This document shows, piece after piece, positions 22,279-33,190 of a DNA stretch of 64,000 bases. The position numbers and the translations under genes were made by a program. A model generated the notes under the pieces. It did not search any database. It was not told the origin of the DNA and worked only from the letters and a program-made list of their open reading frames with translations. The stretch is from Hordeum vulgare subsp. vulgare (lineage: Eukaryota; Streptophyta; Magnoliopsida; Poales; Poaceae): assembly GCF_904849725.1 (NCBI RefSeq), contig NC_058520.1, positions 324,085,186-324,149,185 on the forward strand, written 5' to 3'. How positions within the stretch are numbered: position 1 is the stretch's first letter; each line of letters starts with the position of its first letter.

Positions 22279-24068
22279 TTTTCCTCGAATACGCAATAGA
22301 GCGTATCATTTCATTGATAGAAGAAGAGAGGTACATGTGCTAAACGAAGCCACGCATTTGGTGGCAAGGTCAGCAATACATTACAGGAGCAGCAACAAGG
22401 TTCAAGGCGGTTCAAAAATGAAAACACGAAGCCCCTTAGCACCTGCCATCGCCCCAAACCAAGCCTCGACAAGGGCGGCCTTGGAGACCTCGGCATTGGA
22501 GGGGGTAGCGTTGTCGAAGATACAGGTGTTCCTGTGCTTCCAGAGGGTCCAGGCCACGATGATTCCAAGCAAAGCAGTGCCCTTGCAAAGAGAGGGCGGG
22601 GCAGACGTAATAGCCTCGTGCCACCAGTCGAAGAAAGGCTCATGGCCGATGGGCATGGTAGCGGTGAGCTTAAGCTTGGAGAAGATGTCATGCCAGACCG
22701 TGCGGGAGAACGGGCAGCCGATCAGGAGATGTTGCATGGACTCGGGGACCTGATCACAGAGAATGCACGCAGGGGAATGCGGAAGGCCGTGGCGTGCCAA
22801 TCTCTCACTTGTCCAACACCGGTCCTACAAGGCGAGCCACATGAAGAACTTTACACTGAGGGGGCCCAAGTCTTCCCCGTGACAATATCATGCGGTTAAC
22901 TGGTGGAGCCGAGGAAGAGTGCGTCATAGCAGGACTTGGTGGAGTAGAGGCCATTAGTAGTCCAACGCCAACGTAGATTGTCAGGATGGTCCGCAAGAGT
23001 GATGAGGCGCACGCGCCGCCAAAGCTCAATGTATTGTACCGTGGCAAGGGGTCCCAGAGCGCCAGCGATGTCCTGAGCCCAAGTTCGGTCTGCGATCGGG
23101 GGGCCTGGAGATCCGTTGATGAGGACTCGAGTTCTTGCGGTAGACAGCAGAATTATGATCCACTCACACCAACGGGGGCCGAAACCGCGATGGCATAGGA
23201 CTTGGAGCAGAAAAGGCCATGAAACCGAGTCGAAAGCCCGGGCGATGTCGAGCTTGAGGAGCACGCGAGGGAGCTTGCGGCTATGGAGGTGCATGGCTAT
23301 CTGTTGGACCAGAAGAAAATTGTCGTGAATGCATCTGCCAGCGATGAAAGCACTTTGGTTGACGCAGACAATGTCGGGGAGCCTCAGAGCGAGCCGGAGA
23401 GAAAGCACCTTGGCGAACAGCTTAGCCAAGAGGTGAATAAGACTGATCGGCCTATAGTCGGTGAGGGAGGAGGCTTCCTGCTTCTTGGGCAGCAATGTGA
23501 TAAGCGCCTCGTTGAGCTTCCCAAAACCCCTGCCATTTAACGCATATAGCTTGTAAAAGGCCTCGCAGAAGTCCTTCTTGAACACCGGCCATGCGTAGCA
23601 CAAGAACTCGGCGGTAAATCCATCCGGCCCGGGCGCTTTCCCATGGGGCAAGGACTTGATAGCAGTCCACAGCTCATCCTCGGAAAAAGGTGCTTCGAGC
23701 TCAGAGAGGTCTGAGGTGCTGATGCCGAGCATGTGGAGATTAAACGTGAAATCACGGTCGTCCACCGAGCCGAGCAAGCACGATAAGTGAGTGTGAGCCG
23801 CCTCGTCCAGGGCCGCATTATCGGAGAGGAGCCGCCCATCCTGCTGCAGCCCAAGGTTCCTGCTCTTGTGCAGACGTCGGGAAGCATGGATTCTAAGGAA
23901 GGCCGAGCTGGTCTCACCCTTGCGCAGCCAGGAGAATCTTGATCGCTGGCGTGAGATCGTCCGCTCGAGCGACGCGAGACCAAGGTAGGTGCACTTAAGA
24001 CGGCGGCGAAACCAGGTCTCGGTGGTAGAAAGCGGGTGCCGGTCTTGAGCCTCGTCAAGACGCACAAT
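22279..24068 (-). mobile_element. 5'-truncated, internally deleted LINE
   Basis: It interrupts the Tat-2 LTR between CTTAGCTC and GAGCCACCG, which are adjacent in the 3' LTR. On the minus strand it holds reverse transcriptase and a zinc-binding RT domain, and ends GCGTATTCGAGGAAAA. The endonuclease part is missing at the 5' end. No clear target duplication could be found, and the A tail is very short. Confidence 0.85.
22402..24065 (-). pseudogene. LINE reverse transcriptase with zf-RVT domain, deleted and broken
   Basis: The first frame (24065-22896, 389 aa) starts in the linker before RT. It has LPHGKAPGPDGFTAEF, LTDYRPISLIHLLAKLFAKV and the motif with the first catalytic aspartate, KLDIARAFDSVSW. 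The YADD-type motif with the other catalytic aspartates is absent. The frame jumps from LINGSPGPPI straight to RTWAQDIAGALG, so the palm and thumb are lost by an in-frame deletion near 23100. After stops near 22896-22850, a second frame (22800-22402) gives a zf-RVT domain with CILCDQ and LLIGCPFSRTVW. Reverse transcription activity is not possible. Confidence 0.88.
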
Positions 24069-24173
24069 GAGCCACCGAAGAGTCGTCGTGAAGTTTGGAG
24101 GTAGAACAGGTTAGGAGGGCGAGCGCACCCCAAACTCCAACCCTTTATGGGTCTGCGGAGCCCGATTCCGATG
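24069..24173 (+). repeat. 5' LTR of Tat-2, third segment
   Basis: It aligns with 44520-44628 (AGAGTCGTCGTGAAGTT, AGGAGGGCGAGCGCACC, GTCTGCGGAGCCC). It ends GATG where the 3' LTR ends CA. The three segments total about 894 bp against 879 bp for the 3' LTR. Confidence 0.8.
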
Positions 24174-24195
24174 TTTGGCATGCCAGGTAGGGGTG
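24174..24195 (+). other. Primer-binding site region of Tat-2
   Basis: TTTGGCATGCCAGGTAGGGG directly follows the LTR. It differs by one base from the TTTGGCGCGCCAGGTAGGGG form I associate with Tat-lineage Gypsy elements. The cognate tRNA was not determined. Confidence 0.55.
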
Positions 24196-24459
24196 CGCAG
24201 CCGCTCTACAGCTCCAGTTTTTCTCCTAGCTTCACCGACCCCATGGTCGACGCTCGACGTCTGCATGATGAGCGCAGAGCTGCGCGGGTCGTGGTGACCG
24301 TGCCAGCGGGCCCTTGAACCCACCATTACTCCGTCGGGGCCAAGGCCGCGGCCACTGACCCTTGATCCCGCGAGCAGTAGGCCTTGTTCGTGCACCCTTC
24401 CGTGCAGCGGGAAGGTTACACTGCCATGGCTTCCTCCTCCCACGCCTGTCTCGAGTGGG

Positions 24460-26690
24460 TGAACATGCAAGGTGCACTGCTAATGGTGCGCGAGCTGCTT
24501 CACTACCACCTAGTGGATGCCAACTAAGATGCATGGCTCACCCGCATTACCGAGCTCGTCACCGCCGCCGGAGAGGCTCTGGCGCCCTCGCGCACACTTC
24601 GCCCCCTCCATCCCATGACGAAGAGGAGCCTCACGGGGCGCCGCCGCCTCCTCCCGCGCACGATGACCAGGCCGAGCCCAGGTGTGGCGCGCCCCTGGGA
24701 ACCCGCCTCACAAACCACCACCACGTGCCCAAGAATAAGGATACAACTGCGAGATTATCCAGCACGAGGCCCCGCTTGATGCGCGCGTGGTCCTCGAGCA
24801 GTAGCGTCAGCACGTGGACCGGGTCGTCCAGGATGTTGTAGCGGCCCAGCGCCAGAACCGGGCCTCCCTCGCGCATGGTTTTAACTCAAGCATCATGGAT
24901 TTCCGTGCCCTCACCCGCGAATTACGCACGGTGGTTCGGCTGACTAAGTTAAAGCTCGACGTGCCCCCACGCTACGATGGCTCCCTTGACCCTGCACAGT
25001 TCCTCCAACTATAAGCCCTAAGCATCGAAGGGGTGGACAATGATAACAAGGTCATGGCGAACTGGCTTCCGGTGGCGGTCAAGGACAACGCATGGCCCTG
25101 GCTCTTGAACGTGTGCGAGGACTCGGTCTCTTCATGGAGCAACCTTTACAAGTTGTTCGTCACCAACTTCAAGGGCAAGCACGACCTCCCACTCTCCGTC
25201 GATGACCTCTGCTGCGTGAAGCAACGCCCTAGCGATATCCTCCGCAAGTACAACTAGCGGTTCAACAAGGTGCGCAACAAGATCCCGCATGCCACGGACG
25301 AGGCAATCATCATGGCGTTCACAAATGGCGTCAAGGACCTCAAGATGTGCGAAAAGCTTGCCGTCAACGACACCCTAAGCACAACCATGGACCTGTTCAA
25401 CCTGGCCTACAAGTGCGCCAAGGCTGAAGAAGGCCGCCTGTTTGCATGTGACAACCCTGACGACGTGCCCGAGGATGCCAAAGCAAAGGCCAAGGAAGTC
25501 AAGCACAAAGGACCTGTCATGCTTGCGGCTGAACCCGAGCAGAAGCGCGGCCGCGAGCGAAGCTTGCCCGAGAAGGAACATCGCCCGTTATGCATCCACC
25601 ACGATGTGCACACCCACAACACCAAAGATTGCCCGAAGCTCAGGGTCCTCCGGGAGGAGCGGGTTGGCCGGCGCCCAGAGCACAATGACCGTGATGCTGG
25701 TCGCGGCGGTGGCAGATGGGACAACCATAATAGCAACCCTCGCCGGGGTTGGTACGAGCAGCCCTGTGATAATGGTTGGCGTGACCAACATCACAAGATG
25801 CGCCCTCGGGACAATGCGCAGCTCCCTCCGCTGCCTCCACCGCCAACAAGGAGGAATGAGGACAACCAAAGCGATGAGGAGGTCGGGGCCTATCAGGAGC
25901 CTCGCACGGTGGCCTGCATTCTTGGTGGTGCCCATACTCACTCGTCGAACCGGAAGTTCAAGCAGCTCTCTCGCGAGGTGAATGTCGTCCTCCCGAGGCT
26001 AGGGGTTGTGACGCCCCTCAAGTGGTCCCAGTAAGCCATCACCTTCGACACCATGGATGGCGTCAAGTCTTTGGCAGTCATGGGCACGCTCCCCATGAAG
26101 TGCACTGCCACCATCAGCAATGTTGCAGTCACTAAAACCCTCATCGACGGAGGTGCAGGCCTCAACGTGGTCTCTGTCGAAACCTTCAACATGCTCCAAG
26201 TGCCCTACGACCAGTTGATCCCAACCAAACTGTTCTCAGGGGTGCCCAACAGCTCCACCACTCCGCTGGGCAGGTCTGCCTTCCGGTCAGCTTTGGCACG
26301 GGTGAGAACTATCACACCGAGCACATCAACCTCGACGTAGCGCACATCAGCCTCGCGTACAATGCCATCTTGGGTTACCACGCGTTGGCTAGGTTCATGG
26401 CGGCAAGCCACCATGGCTACAACATCCTCAAGATGACGGGCTGCAGTGGCATCATCGTCGTCGCCTGCGATGAGAGGGAACTGGTCTACTCCCTCGAGCG
26501 CGCTTACACAGCCGCTGCAGCAGAGCCCTCAGACGATGTCGGCGGCAACGTGCCTCGTGAAGCCGCACCTCCGAGGAAGAAGCAGTTGATGCCTGCCTCT
26601 CACTCCGCCAAAGCAAAGGGCCCGGTGGCTGAGGCCGATGTCTCAAGCCCCATGCGTGATGCGGGTGCTTTCGCCCTTCCGGCATAGCTA
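24460..26690 (+). pseudogene. gag and aspartic protease of Tat-2, degenerate
   Basis: The gag core begins in the 24814-25014 frame (LKLDVPPRYDGSLDPAQFLQL). It continues across stops at about 25012 and 25255 through WPWLLNVCEDSVSSWSNLY and NGVKDLKMCEKLAVND. This resembles a retrotransposon gag (capsid) domain. A zinc-knuckle-like CIHHDVHTHNTKDC follows near 25590. The protease frame (26053-26340) has LIDGGAGLNVVS as the active-site loop. After a frameshift near 26280 it continues in the 26370 frame as YHALARFMAASHHGYNILKM. A Gly/Arg/Asp-rich linker lies between gag and protease. No reverse transcriptase follows. The start near 24460 is approximate. Confidence 0.8.
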
Positions 26691-28220
26691 GGTGCGCCTG
26701 TTGCCTTCCTCAGGTCGGGCTCAGGGGCTTCTACCTGGAAGGTATCTGAACTGGCCTCTGCACCGAGAGAGGTTCTCAGGCACCACCTGGAGGAGTGCCT
26801 CAACGCGCACCTTCATGAGCAAGGAGTACGACATCGGCGCTGGGGGCTCAGGAGTTCATCGCCCGGGAGATCGACAACCTACAGGAGGCGTGCGCCATGC
26901 ACGGCGGGCGCCGCACAGAGTGCTCAATTAGGTGGCTCATCAGTGCCGAGGGAACCGTGGTGGCGTGCTTGTGCGTGGACGTCACATGCCTCAATGTGGT
27001 CGCTTCCTGGAGCTTCTTCTGGCCTGCATGAGTGGGGCTAAGGCGAGGTGCCCACCCTGGCCGTGTTCCCTTGCCTTTGGGCCTGGAGAACGCCGCAACT
27101 ACCTTACAAAGGCTAGCATGGCTCGCACTTGCGCCTCGCATGACACCAGGGCCTCACGAGCCCCCAGAGCTCTTGTAGGCATCCGACACCTTAGAAGACC
27201 GGCCTTCATCACGCGCTTCATCCAACGACCCGAAGCTCCCATGACAACGCGGTCCCCGGGTGAAGCCCCGTTCTACTCGAGATCGAGGACACCTTTCAAG
27301 CTACAATACCCTCAAGCATGATGGCCCGCCCTCGCAAAGTTCTCGCTTTTTGGTTGTGTGGTAAACCCTGTTATTTCCCTTCAAAACGTATGTGGTTCGC
27401 TTGAAATGCATAACTACTCATGTGGCATATTGTCGCTTCGGGCGCTATGCGCGGATGGTTTTCACTTGATCATTCCATGAAGGAACCTGACACTACTTTT
27501 GTGCTCAGGTTCGTCCCTGCAGCATCGCTAAATCCGAGTGACTAAGCTCTGAATGAAGGTATTACCGCTGTATATGTCATGTCCTAGGGTCCTCGGTGCC
27601 TAACATCTTCGTGCAATGGCCTTGCGATGATCACACGGAACATGTCGCCCCCCATGTCACATATTTCGTGAGTGTGCTGATGCACAAAGAATGAGGTGCA
27701 ACCCGCGTGAAGGTTGAGGCTAGGAGCTCCTGAGCCTTGTTCCTGGGGTATCCTACACCTCAGTAAATCGCCGCCCGTGACACTCTCACGTAATAATGAG
27801 TTTGGGGTTGTACACGCCCCGGAGCCTCCCGAAGTGAAATCCCATGAAGGGCTGCATCGGGGCCTCGGGAGGGGCTCTCGCCCACACCCAAGTGGAAGTC
27901 CCCATGCTCCGCATTGGCGGAATTACTGTCGAACCGCGACTATGCCCATGCCCAAGTGGAAGACCCATGCATCACGTTGGAGAGGCTCATCAGAGCTACA
28001 TGCTCACCAGCTTCCCCTTGTACCTCGCACGGGCGCGGGCTAGGACACGCTGCGTGTGCTCGGGTTTGTCCCTGCAGCACAGAAAAATCCAAGCGATTGA
28101 GCTTTGCCTCGCGGGCTCACCCCCGTGCATGTTACCTCCCGAGGTCCTTGGTGTCCAGTTCCCGCGCGACACCCAGTTGCAAGTAGGCGGGCGCACGGAG
28201 ATCTGACCAATTCATCCGTA
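26691..28220 (+). other. Tat-2 spacer after protease
   Basis: Small frames occur on both strands, but none resembles reverse transcriptase, RNase H or integrase. Part of the spacer is repeated: 27506-27620 and 28062-28160 share GTCCCTGCAGCA, then an AATCC...GAGCT block and GGTCCT(T/C)GGTG. CACTA-2 inserts at its end. Confidence 0.6.
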
Positions 28221-28223
28221 CCC

Positions 28224-28800
28224 CACTGAAATTCAGAAATTTGCCGTCTGCCAAAGCGGACGGCGAAGGGTGCAACCACGGACGGCAAATGCTTTGCCGT
28301 CGGTCAGCTGACGGCAAAGTAGACGGCAAAAAACAATCCGGTGAAGACGTTCTTTGCCGTCTGCTTTCCCAAGGCGGACGGCAAAGAATCTTTGCCATGA
28401 GGGGGCAGACGAAAAATTAACTGGGACGGCATATATTGCAACGTCCCCGTTAAGTGTTAACGGCAGGCCTCCTCCCTTTGTCGTCTGCCTTCCCCCCTTT
28501 GCCATGTGGGGGTAGACGGCAAAGAGGGGAGAAAGAGGGGGCTGCTTCCCCCATGTGGGGGCAGACGGCAAAGAGGGGAGAGAGGGGGGCAGATTCCCCC
28601 CTTTGTCGTCTGCCTCCCCCCTTTGCCATGTGGGGCAGACGGCAAAGAGGGGGGGCAGATTCCCCCCTTTGTCGTCTGCCTCCCCCCTTTGCCATGTGGG
28701 GGAAGACGGCGAAGAGGGGAGAGAGAGGTGGCAGATTCCCCCTTTGCCGTCTGCCTCCCCCCTTTGCCATGTGGGGGCAGACGGCAAAGAGGGGAACCAT
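28224..28800. repeat. CACTA-2 left subterminal repeats
   Basis: The same TTTGCCGTCTGCC/GACGGCAAAG units occur as in CACTA-1. From about 28475 there are four or five palindromic units of 65-85 bp containing TTTGCCATGTGGGG. A short (AT)n run lies near 28853-28866. Confidence 0.85.
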
Positions 28801-29159
28801 CCCCTTTTTTATTTATTTTTTGTTATATCCAGCATTTTTAACAATAATCAGGATATATATATATATTTTACATAAATAAATTTCTTTCCGTACTCATAAC
28901 CATATTAAAATAACCTCTTATATCCAGCTTTCAAGTTGCATCCACGTGCATACAAAGTTTCAAATATTACACCAGTTTCATCCACGTGCATACAAAGTTT
29001 CATATATTCATATACTACAATAGTTTCAATACAACCCATGGTACAAGAAATCATCTTCAAGCATTCCATCAATATTTTCCAAGATTCCCGTGTAGTGAAG
29101 GTAATCTGCAAAATGACAAATAAGAAAGTTAGAAGAATAATACTGGATGAAGTAGTGTA

Positions 29160-30450
29160 TATAAAGGTTATTTTGGAGAGAAATTAGCTAAGTATAGCCA
29201 TTTAGGAGCTAACTAAGCTAATTATGTCATTTAGGTGGAACCCTAGCTAACTGTAGGTCGTTTCGGAGCTAACATGGGTAAAATAGGTCATTCCGGAGCA
29301 AACTATGCTTATTAAGCCATTTTTGATCTAGCTAGGCTAATTATAGGCCATTTAATACCTAAGTTAGGGGGAATAGGTCATGTTGTAGCTACGTAAGCCT
29401 TATTATGTCATTTAGGAGAGAACTTAGCTAACCATAGGTCATGTTTTATTAAATAGACCATTTAGGAGCTAACTAAGCTAATTATGTCATTTCGTAGGAT
29501 AATTAGCCAAGTATAGGTCATTTTTTATTAAATATGTCATGTTGGAGCTAACTAAGCTAATTATGTCATTTAGATGGATAATTAGCCAATTTAGGCTTTC
29601 TTGGATGAGTCTAAGGTACGTAGAAGAAAAGAAAGAGAAGAAGAAGTAAAAGAAGGAGGAGGAGGAGGAGGAGGAGAAGGAGAAGGAAGAGGAGAAAAAG
29701 AAGAAAAGAAGAAGGAGAAGGGGAAGGTCGAAGGAGGAAGAAGAAGAAGGAGGAGCTCCTTCTCCTTCTTCTCCTCCTTCTTCTCCTTCTTCTTATCCTC
29801 CTGCCTCTCCTCCTTCTTCTTCTCCTCTTCTTCTTCTTCGTCCTTCCTTTCGTTTTTCCTCTTTCTTCTCCTCTTGTCCCCTTCTTCGGGCTAAATTGGC
29901 TAAGAATGCCTTTTTGGAGCTAATTATGTCATTTTGAGGATAATTAGCTAAGTATAGGTCATTTTTTATTAAATAGGTCATTTTGGAGCTAACTAAGATA
30001 ATTATGTCATTTAGATGGATAATTAGCCAATTTAGCCTTTCTTGGATGAGTCTAAGCTACGTAGAAGAAGAGAAAGAGAAGAAGAAGTAAAAGAAGGAGG
30101 AGGAGGAGGAGGAGGAGAAGGAGAAGGAGAGGAGAAGAAGAAGAAAAGAAGAAGGAGAAGGAGAAGGAGGATGAAGGAGGAAGAAGAAGGAGAAGGAGGA
30201 GCTCCTTCTCCTTCTTCTTATCCTCCTCCCTCTCCTTCTTCTTCTTCTCCTCTTCTTCTTCTTCCTTCCTTTCATTTTTCCTCTTTCTTCTCCTCTTGTC
30301 CCCTTCTTCGGGCTAAATTGGCTAATAATGCCTTTTTGGAGCTAATTATGTCATTTCGAGGATAATTAGCTAAGTATAGGTCATTTTTTATTAAATAGGT
30401 CATTTTGGAGCTAACTAAGCTAATTATGTCATCTAGCTATCTTTTATTAA
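29160..30450. repeat. Tandem array with purine/pyrimidine hairpins (CACTA-2)
   Basis: There are two hairpin units with landmark TACGTAGAAGAA near 29617 and 30058 (period about 442). GAGCTC centres lie at 29753 and 30199. GAGCTAACTAAGC/ATTATGTCATTT sub-repeats surround them. The unit is shorter than in CACTA-1 because fewer sub-repeats lie between hairpins. Confidence 0.85.
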
Positions 30451-30477
30451 AACACTAGAAATAACATACCTAAGTTA

Positions 30478-33005
30478 GGGTCAAGCACGGTGGCTTTGGC
30501 TTGTTTCACCTGGAGAAGGCTGCCCTGGAGAAGGCTCGACTGTAGAAGGGTCGTGCGATGCATTTTGGGAGATATTCTGCACCAAACATCATTTGCAATG
30601 TGTAGTTAGCATGAGGACACTCTTAAGATCACTCCACTGAAATGAAACTCACCGTCCCCGCCACGTTAATGACTGGCATCGGCGGAGGGACTTGGCCATT
30701 CTTCTCGCACATAGACTGTACATTTGGTTTCGACAAGTCAAACTTTTTATTTATTAATGAAACGGACATTCAAATGCAAGATTTGAAATAACATGAAGAA
30801 GAAACTTACCACGAAGAGCTCGTATATGGCCCTGGTAGACGCATCATTTCGTGCCCTCTCCGCCTCCACCAATGCAGTCGTCCTCTCCTCCAGCTCCCTA
30901 ATTTCCTTATCCTTCTCCGCCATAGCCGCCTGCATTGCCTCTCTCTCTTTCTGAATAACAGCCTACAACACAACTCATTGTTATTAATGTAATCATATTG
31001 GTTCCAACGCATAACATAATGCGGAAAGATAGTTGAGTCCATTAAACTAACCTCGATGGCGAGCTCGACTGACCGTGGACGACGTGTTATCTCCGGACAA
31101 GAGCTCGTTTGGCGTGCCTTTATCTGCCGAATACAGCTAGGACAATGTATAAGGCCGTCTCCAATGGCGATCGAACCATGGGGCCTCCCGTTGCTAGCTA
31201 TCATCACCAGCTCTGGATCAATAGGCCCCTCGCTCGGGTTAAAGTCCTCCCCTTTGCTCGCCTTCCCGTGTACTTCACGAGCTTGTCGTGGGAGGAGATG
31301 TTGGTGAAGTTTTCTGGATGCTCGAGGTAAGACTCACAGAATGCCTTGACCTTCTTGTACGAGGCAGTATGGGCCATCGCATACAGGCGTACATCTGTGG
31401 CGCCTCCGTCTTATTGTGACACGCCTAAAAGAGAGAGAGGGAAATTGTATTGGTAAAGGGCTCAAGATAGCATTAAGAATGAATTGCATGAGGCATGAAG
31501 CAAACCACATACCCAGTTCTCGCCAAATTGGATTAAGTTGACACTCCCTTGATGGTGTGGCACGCGAACCATTTTGCCACGCCTCTCCTTGGCGTTGTTG
31601 TGGCTGGCCTCCCAAGTTTCGGAGCACCACTGATCCACCAAGGCCTCCCAACATTCCATCTTATCCACACACCATCTTGGGGGCACCTAAGTTATTAAAG
31701 AGAAATTTGAGCGCGTAAGAACCAAATCAAGGAAACTAACTACAAAGCCTTAATAATATGTAATTATCTTCATGTAATGCTCCTTCTCCATCTTAGCATG
31801 ACGCCACTTCGCCTTGTCAAGCCTAATACGCCGCGTGGCATAGTAGTCTCGAACAACCTGCACCCGAGCGTTGTGTCGAAAGTTGTGAAGTAGGCGGCGA
31901 CATTAGGTTTCGATAACCTTTTCCGCGTCCTCCTCGTATCCCTCCTCACACCTGTAGTAGGTCTGTAAACGAGACAACACCGATTAGTACAATAAATAGC
32001 TATGGTTGATTTATAATTGTGTGAAATAGAAATTACCCAGAACTTTCGGATCACCATGTCCGCCCTCGTGTCACACAAAACACCGTAGATCTCCACCTCC
32101 GGCGGGGCCGGGGCACCCAAGTAGTGCTCCCAGGTCATTCCTACCTCTCGCTCCCGACCGGGCAACGTAACAAACCCTGGGAAGTTTTGACGACAAAGAA
32201 CACCAAGGACGGAGTTGGGCTTGCGGACACCCTTGGCAACAATCCAACCCCTACAGTATGACAAATTAAAGCCAAAACATTAGATATTTGAGAAAATGCG
32301 AAGGCAAAAGGTTAAATAAGAGTAAATTAACTTACTTGTCCCCATTTGGCCTAATCGACCACCTCTGCTCGGGGGTCGCTGGCACAAGCGGGAGCCCCGA
32401 ACTACCACGCTGGTAGATGGTAGCCCCGTCACCCAGCTCCTCATCGCTACCAGCATGGCCACTTGGCTCATGCCAGGTATCCCACTGGGTCTCTTGCGAC
32501 GTACCCTCATCCCTGCTTTGCTCCGGAGTCGCCTGGAAAGAAGACTCTGGGACACGAGTCTCGTGGGTCAAAGGCTCGTCGACCTGAGGCTCGTCGACCC
32601 GAGGCTCGTGAACCGGAGACCGTGTAGCCTCCACCTCAGACGAATCCACCCTAGAAGTCCTGTGCTCAGGTGAATCAGCTTGGGGTGGTGGCGGAGACCG
32701 TGTAGCCCTACCTCTCCCGCGGCCACGTGTACCTTTAGTACAACATAAATACCAACATGAGTAATAAAATGTATATAAATACCAATATGCATACAACATG
32801 AGTACAACATAAATACCAACATGAATACAACGTGTACCTTTAGTGCCCTCGGCTTCGCGGGGGGTCGACCTCCTCCCACGGGGGGCGCTCCTTGCAAAGT
32901 AGAGAGCAACACTCTCCGAAGAGGCGAGGCAGGAATGGAAGTACCCATCCCATCACCCGCCGACGAAGAAGCAGCCGCGGAGTGCTTTCGACCCTTTCCC
33001 ACCAT
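30478..33005 (-). pseudogene. TNP1-type gene of CACTA-2
   Basis: The start ATG is 33005-33003 (MVGKGRKHSAAASSSAGDG). The first exon stays open through STLQGAPPVGGGRPPAKPR, where CACTA-1 has a stop. The Pro-rich exon lacks about 39 bases present in CACTA-1 (the AATPSEVEAA part). It is followed by VAKGVRKPNSVLGVLC, TWEHYLGAPAPPEVEIYG and, further on, the IDPELVMIASNGRPHGS region and EKDKEIRELEERTTALVEAE coiled coil, each with GT/AG borders. It may be closer to intact than the CACTA-1 copy. The weakest stretch is 31300-32000, where exon frames do not join cleanly by eye. Role and partner are as for the CACTA-1 gene. Confidence 0.7.
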
Positions 33006-33190
33006 CTTTCAACACCTGTCATGACAAAGAGTAAATGAAATTAGTACAACATAAATACCAACATCAGTAACAAAATGTATATAATTTAAGTGTATCATCG
33101 TCATAAATACCAACATGACTAATAAAAATTGAATACCTAACATGAACTCAAAATTTATATATAGTATAATAGTTGAATACCTGACATGAA

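Noticed and set aside
24362..24841. A 159-aa frame upstream of Tat-2 gag
   Set aside because: It is out of frame with the gag core and rich in Arg/Pro/His from GC-rich leader sequence; more likely decayed leader and gag N-terminus.
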